From contig JAHLKG010000009.1 of assembly GCA_025526995.1 (NCBI GenBank), positions 372,001-436,000 on the forward strand: a DNA stretch of 64,000 nt, in the 5' to 3' direction. The notes below the pieces were generated by a model. That model was given only the letters and a program-made list of their open reading frames with translations, searched no databases and was not told the DNA's origin. The stretch's first letter is position 1. Each line of letters opens with the position of its first letter. Below, one piece after another: positions 46,682 to 57,620 of the stretch. The position numbers and the translations under genes are program-made. This stretch comes from Powellomyces hirtus. Taxonomy: Eukaryota; Chytridiomycota; Chytridiomycetes; Spizellomycetales; Powellomycetaceae.

Positions 46682-47577
46682 TCACCCTGTTGGCTTGTTT
46701 CCCGCTTGTGGGGAACTTGACTCCCATTGAGCGACCAGATTGCGTACTAATTCTGCCAAAATCTCGTTGCCGGAAGAAACGCATGTGGCAGTGTAAGGCG
46801 GCGAGATCGTCACAGCTCCATTGATCACTTTCACACTGCCATCCTCGTCGCAGAAGGCCGTCAGGTTGTTCTATGACGGGATTGCTTAATCACTTACCCA
46901 AACAAGACCGCTGAACATAATGTACTGATAACGAGTGACTGGCTTTTGCCCACCCTAGTCCTAGCGAACAACGTATGCCCTCTGGGGCACTATTCGTACC
47001 TTTTGCATCCATGCTTTTAAGCTGTTGATCGCATGTTGGGCGCTCGCGAACGCCGAGCCGATAGCTTTGTTGGAGCGCTGATCTAGCAGCGCTTGTGCTC
47101 GCAATTCAGTCAACGCTTCGGGACCCTCGTCAGGGTACTGATCAGCTGCAGTGACCAGGAATTCAGGGATGTAGATAACATAAGACACTGGAAATGCAAG
47201 TCACCCTCCCGCTCTTGCCATGCCCCGTCTGCACACCTTCGATGTCCACTATTGCGTGACCCATTATAACAAAGAACTTGGGGTTGGCTTCGAGCGTCTT
47301 TGGAGGATTGTCAACCCCATCCTCATCCTCAGAATCTGGACTTCGCTCGTCCGACTTGCTCCCATTCTATTTTCAATTTCCAAAAAGACAACATTTATAA
47401 GTCAACCGGGGTCTTCTTATGCAGTCCAAGGTGGTAATGCAGTACCTGCACGAGGATGACTGCCAGGGTATGGGGATCGACGTTGAGCAGGTATCCTGTG
47501 AGGGAGTCGCCGTCGTCCAAACGCACAATGACGGGATGTCTGATGTGCTTGACAAGGGAATCGAAAGACGGTGGCAT
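46682..47577 (-). CDS. Gemin6-like Sm-fold protein
   Basis: Four exons on the minus strand (47577-47446, 47366-47237, 47187-47000, 46870-46682) encode 212 residues. I chose the ATG at 47577 for its ACCAATGCC context and domain length; an upstream Met at 47694 is possible. The Sm-like half reads LVKHIRHPVIVRLDDGDSLT, GYLLNVDPHTLAVILV and, after an acidic insert, FFVIMGHAIVDIE. The C-terminal half ends in the Gemin6 signature: VINGAVTISPPYTATCVSSG and NEILAELVRNLV. Gemin6 pairs with Gemin7 in the SMN complex, which loads Sm rings onto snRNAs. Most yeasts lack it. Confidence 0.85.
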
Positions 47578-48172
47578 TGGTGACGTCCCACTCGGAACGT
47601 TCGTCACGATTGCACGTGTACGATTCGGGAACGGCAAAAACGTCCATCGATTCAGTCTCCTGATAATATCGATACTGTATCCTGTGTGGCGCATTGGAAA
47701 TTCATTTTTTAAAAACTCTATTTGTGTGTGACAGTGGAAGATGATGAAAAAACGCGGGAAATCGCGAAAGGCGAAATTTTGTGAAACAGAACAGAACCTT
47801 CGAAATGCGCGCGCTGGGATCTGGATTCGGTGCACGACGCGACGTCGCACCTTCGTGCAACGAGACGACTCCTCCCAAAGCGATATGTTTCAAAAAGTAC
47901 ACTGCAATCGCGAGCAGCTCACGCTGTCTTGGGGGGGTGGCGGCAAGAATCTTGGCGTCAGTGGGCGTTGTAGACACAGTGCGTCGTGGGCGCGTCACAC
48001 ATCCATTTCGCTTCCGCTCCGCTTGCAGATAATAAGGGAGATGCGGAAGCATCGTATCCCGCAGGAGCTTGCTTGATATTATATACGCCGACCGCTTCCC
48101 GCCTCGCCCCTTTCTCGGTTTCACGAATAGCACTTCCGTACGCCAATTTATCTTCAGGAATAGCTTCGAATA
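47578..48172. promoter_or_regulatory. Divergent promoter region
   Basis: About 595 bp between Gemin6 (minus) and the GH26-like gene (plus). It holds a TATA-like TATTATATAC near 48076, about 97 bp upstream of the GH26 ATG, and no gene. Confidence 0.45.
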
Positions 48173-49639
48173 ATGCGATTCTTCACCAGTGCACTAGTCG
48201 TCTCGCTAATGGCGGCATACGCCGCCATTGCTTCCGCCAGGTCAACAGGAGCTGCTCTTGAACAACGTGCCGTCGGGGTGGTCGCCGGTCTCACGCCGCT
48301 AGAGCAACCCACCAAGCTGCTTTTTGGGGCCTGGATAGATATGATCGGAGGAGCCGACTCCCCACGACTCATCAACGAGCGATTCGATTACAAGAAGCTG
48401 GGCATGTTTCAAACCAACATGAACATGCCTGACGATCTCGCGAACATTACGAACCTCATCAATCTGGTGGAGGAGACCAATACAGATGCCATCTTCTACC
48501 TGACAGTCTACCCAATGCAAGGCTTCGAGGCGGTCACGACCGAACACATCACGCAACTCGGTAATGCATTGAACACTGGTATCAAGAATGGTCGGCGGTT
48601 CATGATCAGATATGCGCCAGAAATGAACGTAAGTAGATACAGCAAACCGCGCCGCCTTTGGTTCCTGTTGAGCCAAACCACTTACGCGCATTTCCTCCGC
48701 TGATAGGGCAACTGGTTCAAATACGGCCAAGACCCCGTCAAATTTCTCGCCTCATGGAAAATCTTTGTTGACACCTTGCGCGCCATGCTGGTTGACAAGA
48801 CCAAACTTGCGTTCCTCTGGGCGCCGAATTCCAGCAACGGATATCCGTTCGTGGGTGGGGAACACCAGCCGCTGAACAACTCGGCTATCATCTCTATCCT
48901 CGACACAAACAAGGACGGCAAATACGACCAGTGGGATGACCCATACAGCCCCTTCTACCCTGGAGATGACTATGTTGATTGGGTAGGATTGTCGATGTAC
49001 CATTACGGAAAGGCATATCCGTGGGTCGACAATGTCATCCCTCAACCCGGTGTGTTCGAAGCCATGCTTACCGGACGAGTGGATTACACTCCCCTTATGG
49101 GTGCATACAACTTCTACTCCATGTTCTCCGGCGATGGACGCGGTCAAAACATCACCACGCCCGTCTCCAAGGGAGGGAAGCCCTTCATGATCGCTGAAAC
49201 GGCCGCAACCTTCCACCAAGGCTGGCTGTTCCCCAATCAAACCATTGGGCAAGAAACGTTCTTGGACCCTGGACCAGGAATGGTCAGCATCAAGCGAGCC
49301 TGGTGGCAGCAGATCTTCAATCAGACTGTCTTTGTCAGGTACCCAAAATTAAAGGGAGTGTGCTTCTTCGAGTTCCGAAAGCAGGAGGAAAGCACCCTCC
49401 GAGAGTTCCGCACTCTGGGAGACCACCTGGCGGGCAACGGAGAGGCCGACACCACCGAGAACGCTGTCGCTGCTCAGTTCAAACTCGACATTCAACCTTT
49501 TGACGACAAGATTAAATGGGCCGCAGACAAAAAGTTCGGTGTCGCCAGTGCCGACGGATCGAGCGGTACCATCGAAACGCACGCGAGCAGCATCACTATG
49601 GTGGCAATCATCGCGGCTGCGACCGTGCTACTAGCGTAA
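48173..49639 (+). CDS. Secreted GH26-like glycoside hydrolase (mannanase-type), GPI-anchored
   Basis: Two exons (48173-48628, 48707-49639) give 462 residues. There is a signal peptide at 1-22 (MRFFTSALVVSLMAAYAAIA) and a hydrophobic C-tail (TMVAIIAAATVLLA) after a Ser/Thr stretch, suggesting a GPI anchor. The (beta/alpha)8 core carries the putative acid/base Glu150 in RYAPEMN and the nucleophile Glu316 in FMIAETAAT. Other signatures are LAFLWAPNSS and DYVDWVGLSMYHYG. GH26 enzymes cut beta-mannan and related glucans. An EF-hand-like loop DTNKDGKYDQWDDP lies just before the last of these. The substrate may be plant wall mannan or the fungus's own wall, and cannot be told from sequence. Confidence 0.83.
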
Positions 49640-49900
49640 AGATCCCCACATTCCTAGATCGTAGATAGTAGACTGTCAAGTCGCCCCTCACCCATGGAAC
49701 CTTTGCCACATTTTTGATATCATTTGTAAATGTCCAGCTTATAGAGCCGTCACCTGTACTTTCCCTCTTCGAGTTAATAATAATGTATATATTTCACCGC
49801 ACAGTCTCAGCCGTGCATTGCCTACAAACATGCCCTGGAAATAGGCTAAATCCCATCCACCAAGTGGCAGCAGTTCCTGTTCAGCGTTGATGACAAAAGC

Positions 49901-51319
49901 CTATTGCCATTCGTCTTCGCTTCCTATTGCGTCGGCATCCGCATCTGCATCGCCGTCGGCGTCGGCATCAGCGTCTGGATCCGCATCTCCGTCGGCATCT
50001 CCGTCAATATCTACTGCAAGACATCGCCAGAGGAGGGGGTCCATTCCAAACATGCGCAAATTAAAGGAGGAACCAGGTGTCACTTGTAAGGTCTCATCAC
50101 ATACCAATAAAATCCATCGCGGGGAGGTACCCGAGCGATGGTTGCAAATCCACATCTGGCAGATCACCAAGATACGGAGATATAGCCAGTGGTGAGGATT
50201 GGATAACAGGTTCAAGCTTCGGCTACATATGCCAGCATTGTCTTCGTCAGATGTCCATCAACGCTCGGATGGTTTTCATGCACCGACATACCGTAAGTAT
50301 TCGTGGTGAATCCGCTACCGCTGAAGACACGAAGTTCAGCATGTGAAGAAGAGATCATGGTCACCCGCTATGACAATCAACAAGCAGGCACCCATCGAGC
50401 AGCCTCACCTGTCCGCATCTTCTTGCCAAGAGACTTCCTCAAGGGCGATTCTTTCCGTTTGGCTAACGCACCACCACGCGTTATTATCATGGGCAAGTGA
50501 ATGGACTAGTATCCAACGCAATCAAAACACCAACCCCGCCTTTCTGCAGCTGATCCCACCGACTCGGTATCTGAATCCGCACCGAGGGGAGAGGCCGATG
50601 CCCTTTCGTTTCCCGGCCTACGATGCGATTAGTGGTCCGCGCTCGAGAGATGGAGTTTAACGATAAGTGAGGCTTCGCAGCTGACCGTCGACTGGAAGAG
50701 CGAGAATTCGTTCGTCCTCCGAACCCCAGACATTTCTCGAGATGTGGAGCATATCGCTGCGCAGGATACCATGTGTTGCATTTGTAGCACTGAAACTTCT
50801 CCTGCACGGCGTTTTTGTCTCCGATGGGAAGACCAAACAAGTCCAACCCTGGCGTCTCCACTAATCATCGTTACACATGTCAGTTTTATCCTTCTAAACT
50901 TTTGTCACGTCAATGCGGAAAGAAAAGGACTGCTGAGTTTACCGAACTGCAGGCATCTGATGAGACGAGCATCTGTTAGTGCTTTGTCTGGTTTGACTTA
51001 ATCCAACGAGGAGCGTCTCTCTCACCGTGTATGGCACACTTGACATACACTTCTCGCTAGTTTCTCCTCGCGGTGCGCTTCGAATGCAATTTCCAGGGCG
51101 CATTCAAACAACATGTCCTCATAAGTCAGCGAGATCTATTCAGGCCCAAAGCGATGGAGGGCATCCATGAGATGTGGAGCAAATGGCAGACACGGCGATT
51201 CCATGAATATGTTACGGCTGTCTCAAGCACAGTATCCTTACCACTTCAGCCTTTTGCTCTTCGGACAATCCTGCATATAGCTTCGAGGCTTCTGCATCGG
51301 CTGGATCCCCGGCCTCCAC
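49901..51319 (-). CDS. Sgf11/ATXN7L3-like SAGA deubiquitinase zinc-finger protein (partial model)
   Basis: Minus-strand exons in consistent phase: one ending 51242 (SKLYAGLSEEQKAEV), 51135-51026 (LTYEDMLFECALEIAFEAHR), a 14-nt exon 50956-50943 (CLQF), and 50860 onward with the zinc finger FQCYKCNTWYPAQRYAPHLE followed by KCLGFG and RTNSRSSSRR. The C-C-H-C finger and the Arg-rich end are the Sgf11 signature. The N-terminal helix is the part that packs on Sgf73 and Sus1. Sgf11 activates Ubp8 to remove ubiquitin from histone H2B. The zinc-finger frame stays open to 50487. A later minus-strand frame (VTPGSSFNLRMFGMDPLL to the stop at 49901) with an Asp/Ala/Gly tail may be the real last exon. The first exon is not found. 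Confidence 0.6.
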
Positions 51320-52034
51320 GCTAATGAACGAGCGCGGAAGCTATACTTTAGTATTAAAGGCTCCCATAATCATGAAGAGGTAGCAACACAACTATGGAAG
51401 ATCTTGCACCATCACTCTACAAGTTACGACAAGAAACCTCGCCCCATGCCCGCTGGTGGCATATCAACTACCTGCCTCCATAACCATGCCCTCTTAGGTC
51501 AGACATTTACCTTGCAATGCTATCAACACTAGGTCTCCGTAGAAATTCATCTTCAATGGTAGGATTCGAGCCTATTCCCAAGCTCAGGCTTTCAGAATCC
51601 CAGTCTCTGAGTGCGGCGATGGGGACGGTCTTGCCCCCTACCCCCATTGGGGAGGGGAGCTCTGCAGGCGTAATTGGTGATTCCAGGGCTCAATATCGAA
51701 TAAGGTCGAATTTTTGACCGCTCCACGTGCGTTCCCGATGCGTTATGGAATGATTAGTATGCTGGTGTAGAACTTCTGTGGACGCAAATGTATTGTCGTG
51801 AATTTCGACGGTACGCTTGGCGCTGGGCTGCTAGTATTGACAGCTTTTCCAAAATCCCCTGTCTGACCGAAAGAGAGCCGCGCGTATGTGGCTTAGCGTG
51901 TCCTCAAGAGCGTTCTGACGCCGCGATGTACAATTATGTGCATGGATTGACGGTCCACGAGAGCGAATTCAGAACAATTGATTTTGGATATTTACATTAC
52001 GATAAATAAGCATGCTTTTCACTATGTGATTACG
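51320..52034. other. Intergenic region
   Basis: About 700 bp between the Sgf11-like gene and the Nup85 stop. It may contain the missing first exon of the Sgf11-like gene (short ATG stretches near 51490). No other gene is seen. A box-B-like GGCTCGAATCC near 51575 has no matching box A. Confidence 0.4.
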
Positions 52035-54248
52035 CTACTCTACATTACGGATGTATGCCCGGGACAGATTCTTGACCAACGCGGCACGAATGACGCCCAG
52101 CTGCGCCTCCGCACCTGCTACAGCTTCTTCGCTGATATTTCCTCCTTCCTTGGCCGCGGCCCAAGCGCCAAGATATTCTTTACGCCGATGACTCGTTGTG
52201 ATGTCTTCCAGACAACGCATCAGCTCATTTGTAGCCTTGACTCCAAACACCACAGCGGGCTCATATTCGAGTAGCAGTAAACTGTCGATGAGGAGCGTGT
52301 AAATCAGACGTTTCGGTAGCAATCGAGCGTTTGACCCAAAGGCACTGCCTATGATTTCAACCAACTGTCGACCTGCCGCAGGGTAGTCTGAATTTGTGAA
52401 TAGCTCGTGAAATTCTCGATACCGAACTAGCATCGCGAGTCGCACATGCCATTCCACAGCTGTCGGACTCAGTCGCGCAGCAACGTCAGACCAAGTCATG
52501 TCAGCCGTTGCAAGGTAGGCATCGATCAACTCATCAACCAGGCTCGCGACCTTTGGGGCGTCCTTTGCCTCTATGTAGTGTTCCAATGCTTCCCCGATCC
52601 GGCCGGCACGGTATTTGGTGCGCGCTATGGTTCGGTGAATTTCCCGGCGTGGTCCTTCAAGTCCGGATCGTTTGCAGAAGGCAATCAGCTTTCTGGTCTT
52701 CATGTCCCCATCCAAGGGTATACGTGTCACCATCGTCTCGAGAACCTGGCGACCTGATGCTGGACATGATGCTATGTACTCCAATCCGACTCGCCACAAA
52801 GTTGGATGCGACAGCAGCGTGTTCGAGTAGTTTAGCAAGTACCATTCACGTTGAGGGGGTCGATCGCGCTTGTCTACCATGCCAGGCAAAGATGTGACGA
52901 CATTATCTCGATCGAAAACTCCCAGATGGTGCAAGAGGTCCGCAAAATGCGCAACTAGCCACCAGTCCTGTTTCGTGCAGTGTCGAATTGCTCTTTGAAA
53001 TTCGCCCTCGATGATCGCAATTTCAATCAGTTCCTTAATCGATGAATTCTCGACATCCACGTAAACTTTGTCAAAGAGCTCGGCAATCTCGTGGCGCTTC
53101 AAGGACGGATGCACAAACAGTATCAGCCCGGCAATAGCCTCTCGCCAATCTTGCGCCAAATCCAATATCGTCTTCTCATCTCCGTTTAGAATCGCCAAAA
53201 CCGTTGAGAACTCCTGCAGGTCCCTCGTCTGCCCAGTATAATTGCGAACATTCGACTGGAGTCGGCACCCATCTTCTTTCCATCGTCGGCGTCTTCCTTC
53301 AAATAGATGCTGCGTTTCGTACCCAGCTGGTTGCGGCAGCGTTTCGATTAGCTTTATTATTTTTACGATCAGAACATCCTTTTCTCCAGTATTTGATCCA
53401 ATGGCCTCTATCCGTTGAGCGCGAAAGTCGGGATGGATTTTCAGAATGGACACTACCGTCAACACATGTCCGCGTAAAAGGGTTTGATAAACGAAAGGCC
53501 AGTATTTGGGATGGCCGCGAGGATTTGCCGACATTTTGAATGGCAGAAAATCTTCATCTCTGGGTTCGGCGTAGTGTGCGTTGAGCCAAGATAGATAATC
53601 CTCCTGCACATGATCCCACTGTGATGGTCCAACGTGAAGATCTGCTTTGAGATGGACCACCTCCAGAAGCTGCATGGCACTGTGAGCCGTTCTCAGAATG
53701 ACGTTTTCTGACAACGCCTCCGGCGTTGAGCCGTCCGCCACTTCGTGGAATTTGGACAGGATTTTCTCGCGGTACTCAACTGTAGCGCGTAAAACAGCCT
53801 TCTTGATCTCGGTTCCCATGGTATGCGAATGCCCGCGTGCATCTCCACTTCCTCCTGGTGGCTCATCAAATCCGAGCATGGTATGTCTACGGCCGCCTAC
53901 GCTGCGCCAAGCATCTCCTGCCTGTCGTATCGAGAACTGCAACGCGGCGAAAACGCCATGGGTCTCGTTTACAAACGAAACTCGTGACGGCGGTAAATCG
54001 TCCGCTATCTTGATAAGTTTGACCACCTGATCGTCTTGACTGACGCTTCCTGGTGAGGCAGAATTATTCTCAGGGTCACGCCGGGCAATGTGAATAACAG
54101 CCTCGTTCCGCACTGCGGACAAGAGACCTCGCACCGTCCGAGTGCCAGTTACCAGCTCCGGGATGCCTCCGGGCTTGCAAAGGCCGGCGTACGAGACCTT
54201 TGCCGCAAACGTGGCATAAACGGAATCGTCTTGCGGTTGTCCTTGCAT
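52035..54248 (-). CDS. Nucleoporin Nup85
   Basis: A single long exon, 737 residues from the ATG at 54248. The frame is open upstream to about 54360 (SSNPFFHSAGTPTILAP reads like protein), but has no ATG there, so a short first exon may be missing. It is an alpha-helical solenoid with the Nup85 hallmarks: WLNAHYAEP, YWPFVYQTLLRGHVLTVVSI, DWREAIAGLILFVHPSL and a tail domain with REIHRTIARTKYRAGRIGEA. Nup85 is a Y-complex (Nup84 complex) scaffold subunit of the nuclear pore, next to Seh1 and Nup120. It is divergent from the F-box gene with a shared upstream of under 300 bp. Confidence 0.85.
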   Translation of the reverse strand: MQGQPQDDSVYATFAAKVSYAGLCKPGGIPELVTGTRTVRGLLSAVRNEAVIHIARRDPENNSASPGSVSQDDQVVKLIKIADDLPPSRVSFVNETHGVFAALQFSIRQAGDAWRSVGGRRHTMLGFDEPPGGSGDARGHSHTMGTEIKKAVLRATVEYREKILSKFHEVADGSTPEALSENVILRTAHSAMQLLEVVHLKADLHVGPSQWDHVQEDYLSWLNAHYAEPRDEDFLPFKMSANPRGHPKYWPFVYQTLLRGHVLTVVSILKIHPDFRAQRIEAIGSNTGEKDVLIVKIIKLIETLPQPAGYETQHLFEGRRRRWKEDGCRLQSNVRNYTGQTRDLQEFSTVLAILNGDEKTILDLAQDWREAIAGLILFVHPSLKRHEIAELFDKVYVDVENSSIKELIEIAIIEGEFQRAIRHCTKQDWWLVAHFADLLHHLGVFDRDNVVTSLPGMVDKRDRPPQREWYLLNYSNTLLSHPTLWRVGLEYIASCPASGRQVLETMVTRIPLDGDMKTRKLIAFCKRSGLEGPRREIHRTIARTKYRAGRIGEALEHYIEAKDAPKVASLVDELIDAYLATADMTWSDVAARLSPTAVEWHVRLAMLVRYREFHELFTNSDYPAAGRQLVEIIGSAFGSNARLLPKRLIYTLLIDSLLLLEYEPAVVFGVKATNELMRCLEDITTSHRRKEYLGAWAAAKEGGNISEEAVAGAEAQLGVIRAALVKNLSRAYIRNVE

Positions 54249-54520
54249 AGGCGCTAATATGGTCGGAGTGCCTGCGCTGTGGAAGAAGGGGTTTGAGCTG
54301 ATCTGCGCTGCGAGATGTGAGCTCACAGACTCTTGGGCGAGTTGCTCCTCCTCTCTAATGCACGTGATTGGTCAGCAAGACTGGCTCTGACTGACTGGCT
54401 TGCGCTCCTCACCTCACCCAGAGAAACACACCGACGACAGCTCAAGCTCTGGACAAATATCACCACAACAGTACCTTCCGCCTCTGCCAAACACTATTCA
54501 CACGACCCTTTGCGGCATCT

Positions 54521-57314
54521 ATGCCGGACAAGCAGATTACTGAATTCATCATCGACCTGCTCAGGGTCGGACTCAAGAGATTGTCGTTAGTCCCTGCCGA
54601 GCTCAAGAGTTCTTTTGAAGTTCAGTCAGCGATTGCCGCACAGGTGCGTGCCTGTTGTCATTATGTGAACGTCAACTTTACTCACTGCAAAAATATCTTT
54701 CAGGAGCTTGCTGTAGATGTTCTTGCCAGCATTGGTGCTGCTGAACGGGCTTCTACATTAGCACGGTGCTCGATGGATGTGGAAAGTGAGCTAATTAGCG
54801 GCAACAATGAGCCAGGTCCTGTTGCTCCTGCCGCCGCTCCCTCACCCACTCAGCCTATTGCAATACCGAAGTCCGCAGATGTACATGAAGTGGAGGAACG
54901 GGCTTTGATACTAGCCCCTCCGAGCAAGCGCACCAAACGGCCATTGAACGGGATGGTTTCCCGAATGCCGCAAGAGCTGTTGCTGCACATTTTCGAGATG
55001 GTGGAAGACCTGTCTACACTGCATTCTTGTTGCCTAGTCAGTCGGAACTGGAATCCTGTGGCGCAAGAAGTTCTGTGGAGAGAGGTTCTGTTAGACAGCG
55101 GACCGCGACTGCGAAAGTTTGTACGTGGAGTAGCCTTCAGCGCAACTCCTCGGATCGTTCGCCGAGCGGGGAGAAATCGTGCCGGACTTGCAGTTCCAAA
55201 ATCCTTTGAAGGCATCGGAGAATATCTCAAACCAGGGCTGATCGAATTTGCCAATGGTGCCAGACGACTCAGCACAGTTGTTGGCAATAGAGCGATGCTG
55301 CCCATGGCCTCGGAGCCCACCAACGCTTTTGTCTCGAGCCCCCCAGCCTCCCTCTCTCTATCGAAGTGTCCAACTGCTGGAAAAGGCCTTGGGAGCATGG
55401 TCAAGAAGCTTGTCGTGTCAAGTAGTGAACAGAAGGTTATCCTGCTACAACATGTCGGAAATCTGCTGAACAATTTGCAAAGGTAGTTATCAAAGCTAGT
55501 CCTCCTTGGGCTATCAGAAACTGACCATTTGTTCTTCTTGCTGTTGATAGTCTGCAATTTCAACATCTGAACTACGAGGGATCTGGTCCTTCGTTAGATG
55601 CCCGCATTTTAAACTCTCTGGAATCAGTTATACACCGTGTTTCTTCACTGACTGTTGAGGATGTCGATTGTCCTTGCTGGCCAGAGCTGTGTCGGATTCT
55701 GCGAGATCATGGTGGTATGCTGCGCAATCTGAACATCGAAGCTGTGAAAGACATCGATGCCTTTGAAAGTTCATCGGATATGTCCGACGTGTTCCCGCAC
55801 ATGGCGCAACTTGAATACCTTCGACTGGATGGGATACCCGTCGGCCCCAATACCAGCATTGAGAGATTGGTGACATGTTGCAAGAATCTGCAAGCTATAA
55901 CACTGGATTATTGCTTGGATGTTACGGTAGGGCGATGAACACATGTGCTCCGTCAAAATGCTTTGATCTCGACAATCTCCTATTTCAGATGGATGTTTTG
56001 ATGCTTCTTTGGAATGGATGTCCAAATATGTCATTTCTCGGCATGGCGGGCGTCGTGGGCCCTTTGAGTTTACCACTTGTACTTGACAAGCGACCGTCAC
56101 TGAAGACCTTGCGACTGGTGGATTGCGATGTTTTTGATGAAATGGTATGGGAAACGACTTGACCTCAATCGATGATATCTTGTCTCACTATTTCTCTGCA
56201 GTTTGAAGAAGTAGCATTGAAGGCTACCCATTTGGAAATGTTGCGGCTGGTGTTTGAAGACGATGGCTGCGAAGGAATCGTAACAGTTTCCACAGAGTTG
56301 ACAGATCGGTCATTGAATGCGCTCGCCAATCACAATACAACACTTCGGATCATTGCCTTGACTAGGTGCCCGAACATGAGTGCACAGGCCCTTGCGCGTG
56401 TCATCAGGCGGAACCCCGTGCATACGTTGGACCTACACAAGCATCCTGAATGCTCAATCGGGGGACTCGACGATCAGTTCCTTCGCGATCTGGGTCAGGC
56501 GATGCAAAAAGTGGAGGTATTGAACCTCTACGGACAGATGGCTTTGACCGAGCAGTGCATTGTGGAGGTTGCAAATCAAGGACTCTGGACGGGCCTCAAA
56601 AGCATCTCGATCAATAACCTCAGCGTTGGGCCTGTTGTACTCGATGCCATTCGCGAAGGGTGTCCGCGTTTAGAGGTTATTAGTATCGTCGATTGTCTCA
56701 ACATCGCTGCCGAAGCTGCGCAAGGATTCACCGAAGGTCGAGCAGTGTATGCCATCAAAGCAAAGCAGCAGCCGCGGACTCCAGACTCGAACGACGGCTC
56801 TACAGCCCCGGAACCTACCCGTAACGAGCAAGATGATGGGATACATCTTGCAACTCTGTCACCCCCTGATGACTTGGCGGCATCTTTTGAGGATGGGGAA
56901 AGTGACTTTCTTGGAGACGCATCTGCCATGTCACCTGCACAAACAGACGATATGCGTCCCGAGGTTTTGGACCACTATCCTTATACCCTCCCGCCAACGG
57001 CTTCCTATCTTGCCCCCAGGTCAACTCGAGAGAATGCGCTGGATCCGCATAATTCGTCCAGTTCCAGGGCTGGATCTCCTGATACACGCTCCTTCTATAC
57101 GCCGGAACCTGAACCGATACACCTACCCGTTGTTTCCGACGAACATTTGGCACCACTACCGCGCCTTAGGCGCGTTTATACCCTTGCCCAAGACGCCGAA
57201 GAGAACAACATCATAAAACGTTGTGACTGCTGGTTTGTCGATGAAGGACTGGATATCATGAGCTTGTGGGAAAACGCGATTCGGACGTCCGCCGGGCGTG
57301 GATGGGTGTACTAA
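54521..57314 (+). CDS. F-box/leucine-rich protein
   Basis: Five exons (54521-54643, 54704-55482, 55551-55926, 55989-56144, 56202-57314) give 848 residues. The first intron is 60 nt and in frame; GTGCGT and TTTCAG mark it. The F-box is at residues ~127-170 (SRMPQELLLHIFEMVEDL, CCLVSRNWNPVAQEVLWREV). Degenerate leucine-rich repeats follow from ~300 to 610 (LTRCPNMSAQALARV, SINNLSVGPVVLDAI). The last ~180 residues are disordered, ending NAIRTSAGRGWVY. It probably serves as the substrate receptor of an SCF ubiquitin ligase. The target is unknown. A helical N-terminal segment before the F-box is unassigned. Confidence 0.82.
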
Positions 57315-57620
57315 TCTCACACACAATGCCCGCTCGCTGATCCTCCAGTCCAGTTTGCTTGTAATTTCTCACCACGAACTCAACCATCGCCTGGATAGGA
57401 CTTGTTGGAGAGTCAACCCTCGACCGGCTTCCCTTGCCCTAGTGTACGCCGAATATCAATAGCACCCCTCTTTACCGGCCTGGCCTGAAACGGATGTATT
57501 CAGTGGCAGCAACTTCCCAATAAAACGAGAAACGGGTCGGTCCGTTGTTTCCGGAGCCAGAACTTCGGAGTATAGTGTGCTGGTTGAGGATACTTTGTTG
57601 TAGATATCGTGCCCTTCCTT

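Noticed and set aside
51517..51717. Short plus-strand frame with a box-B-like GATTCGAGCC
   Set aside because: Low-complexity frame without a family; no tRNA stem.
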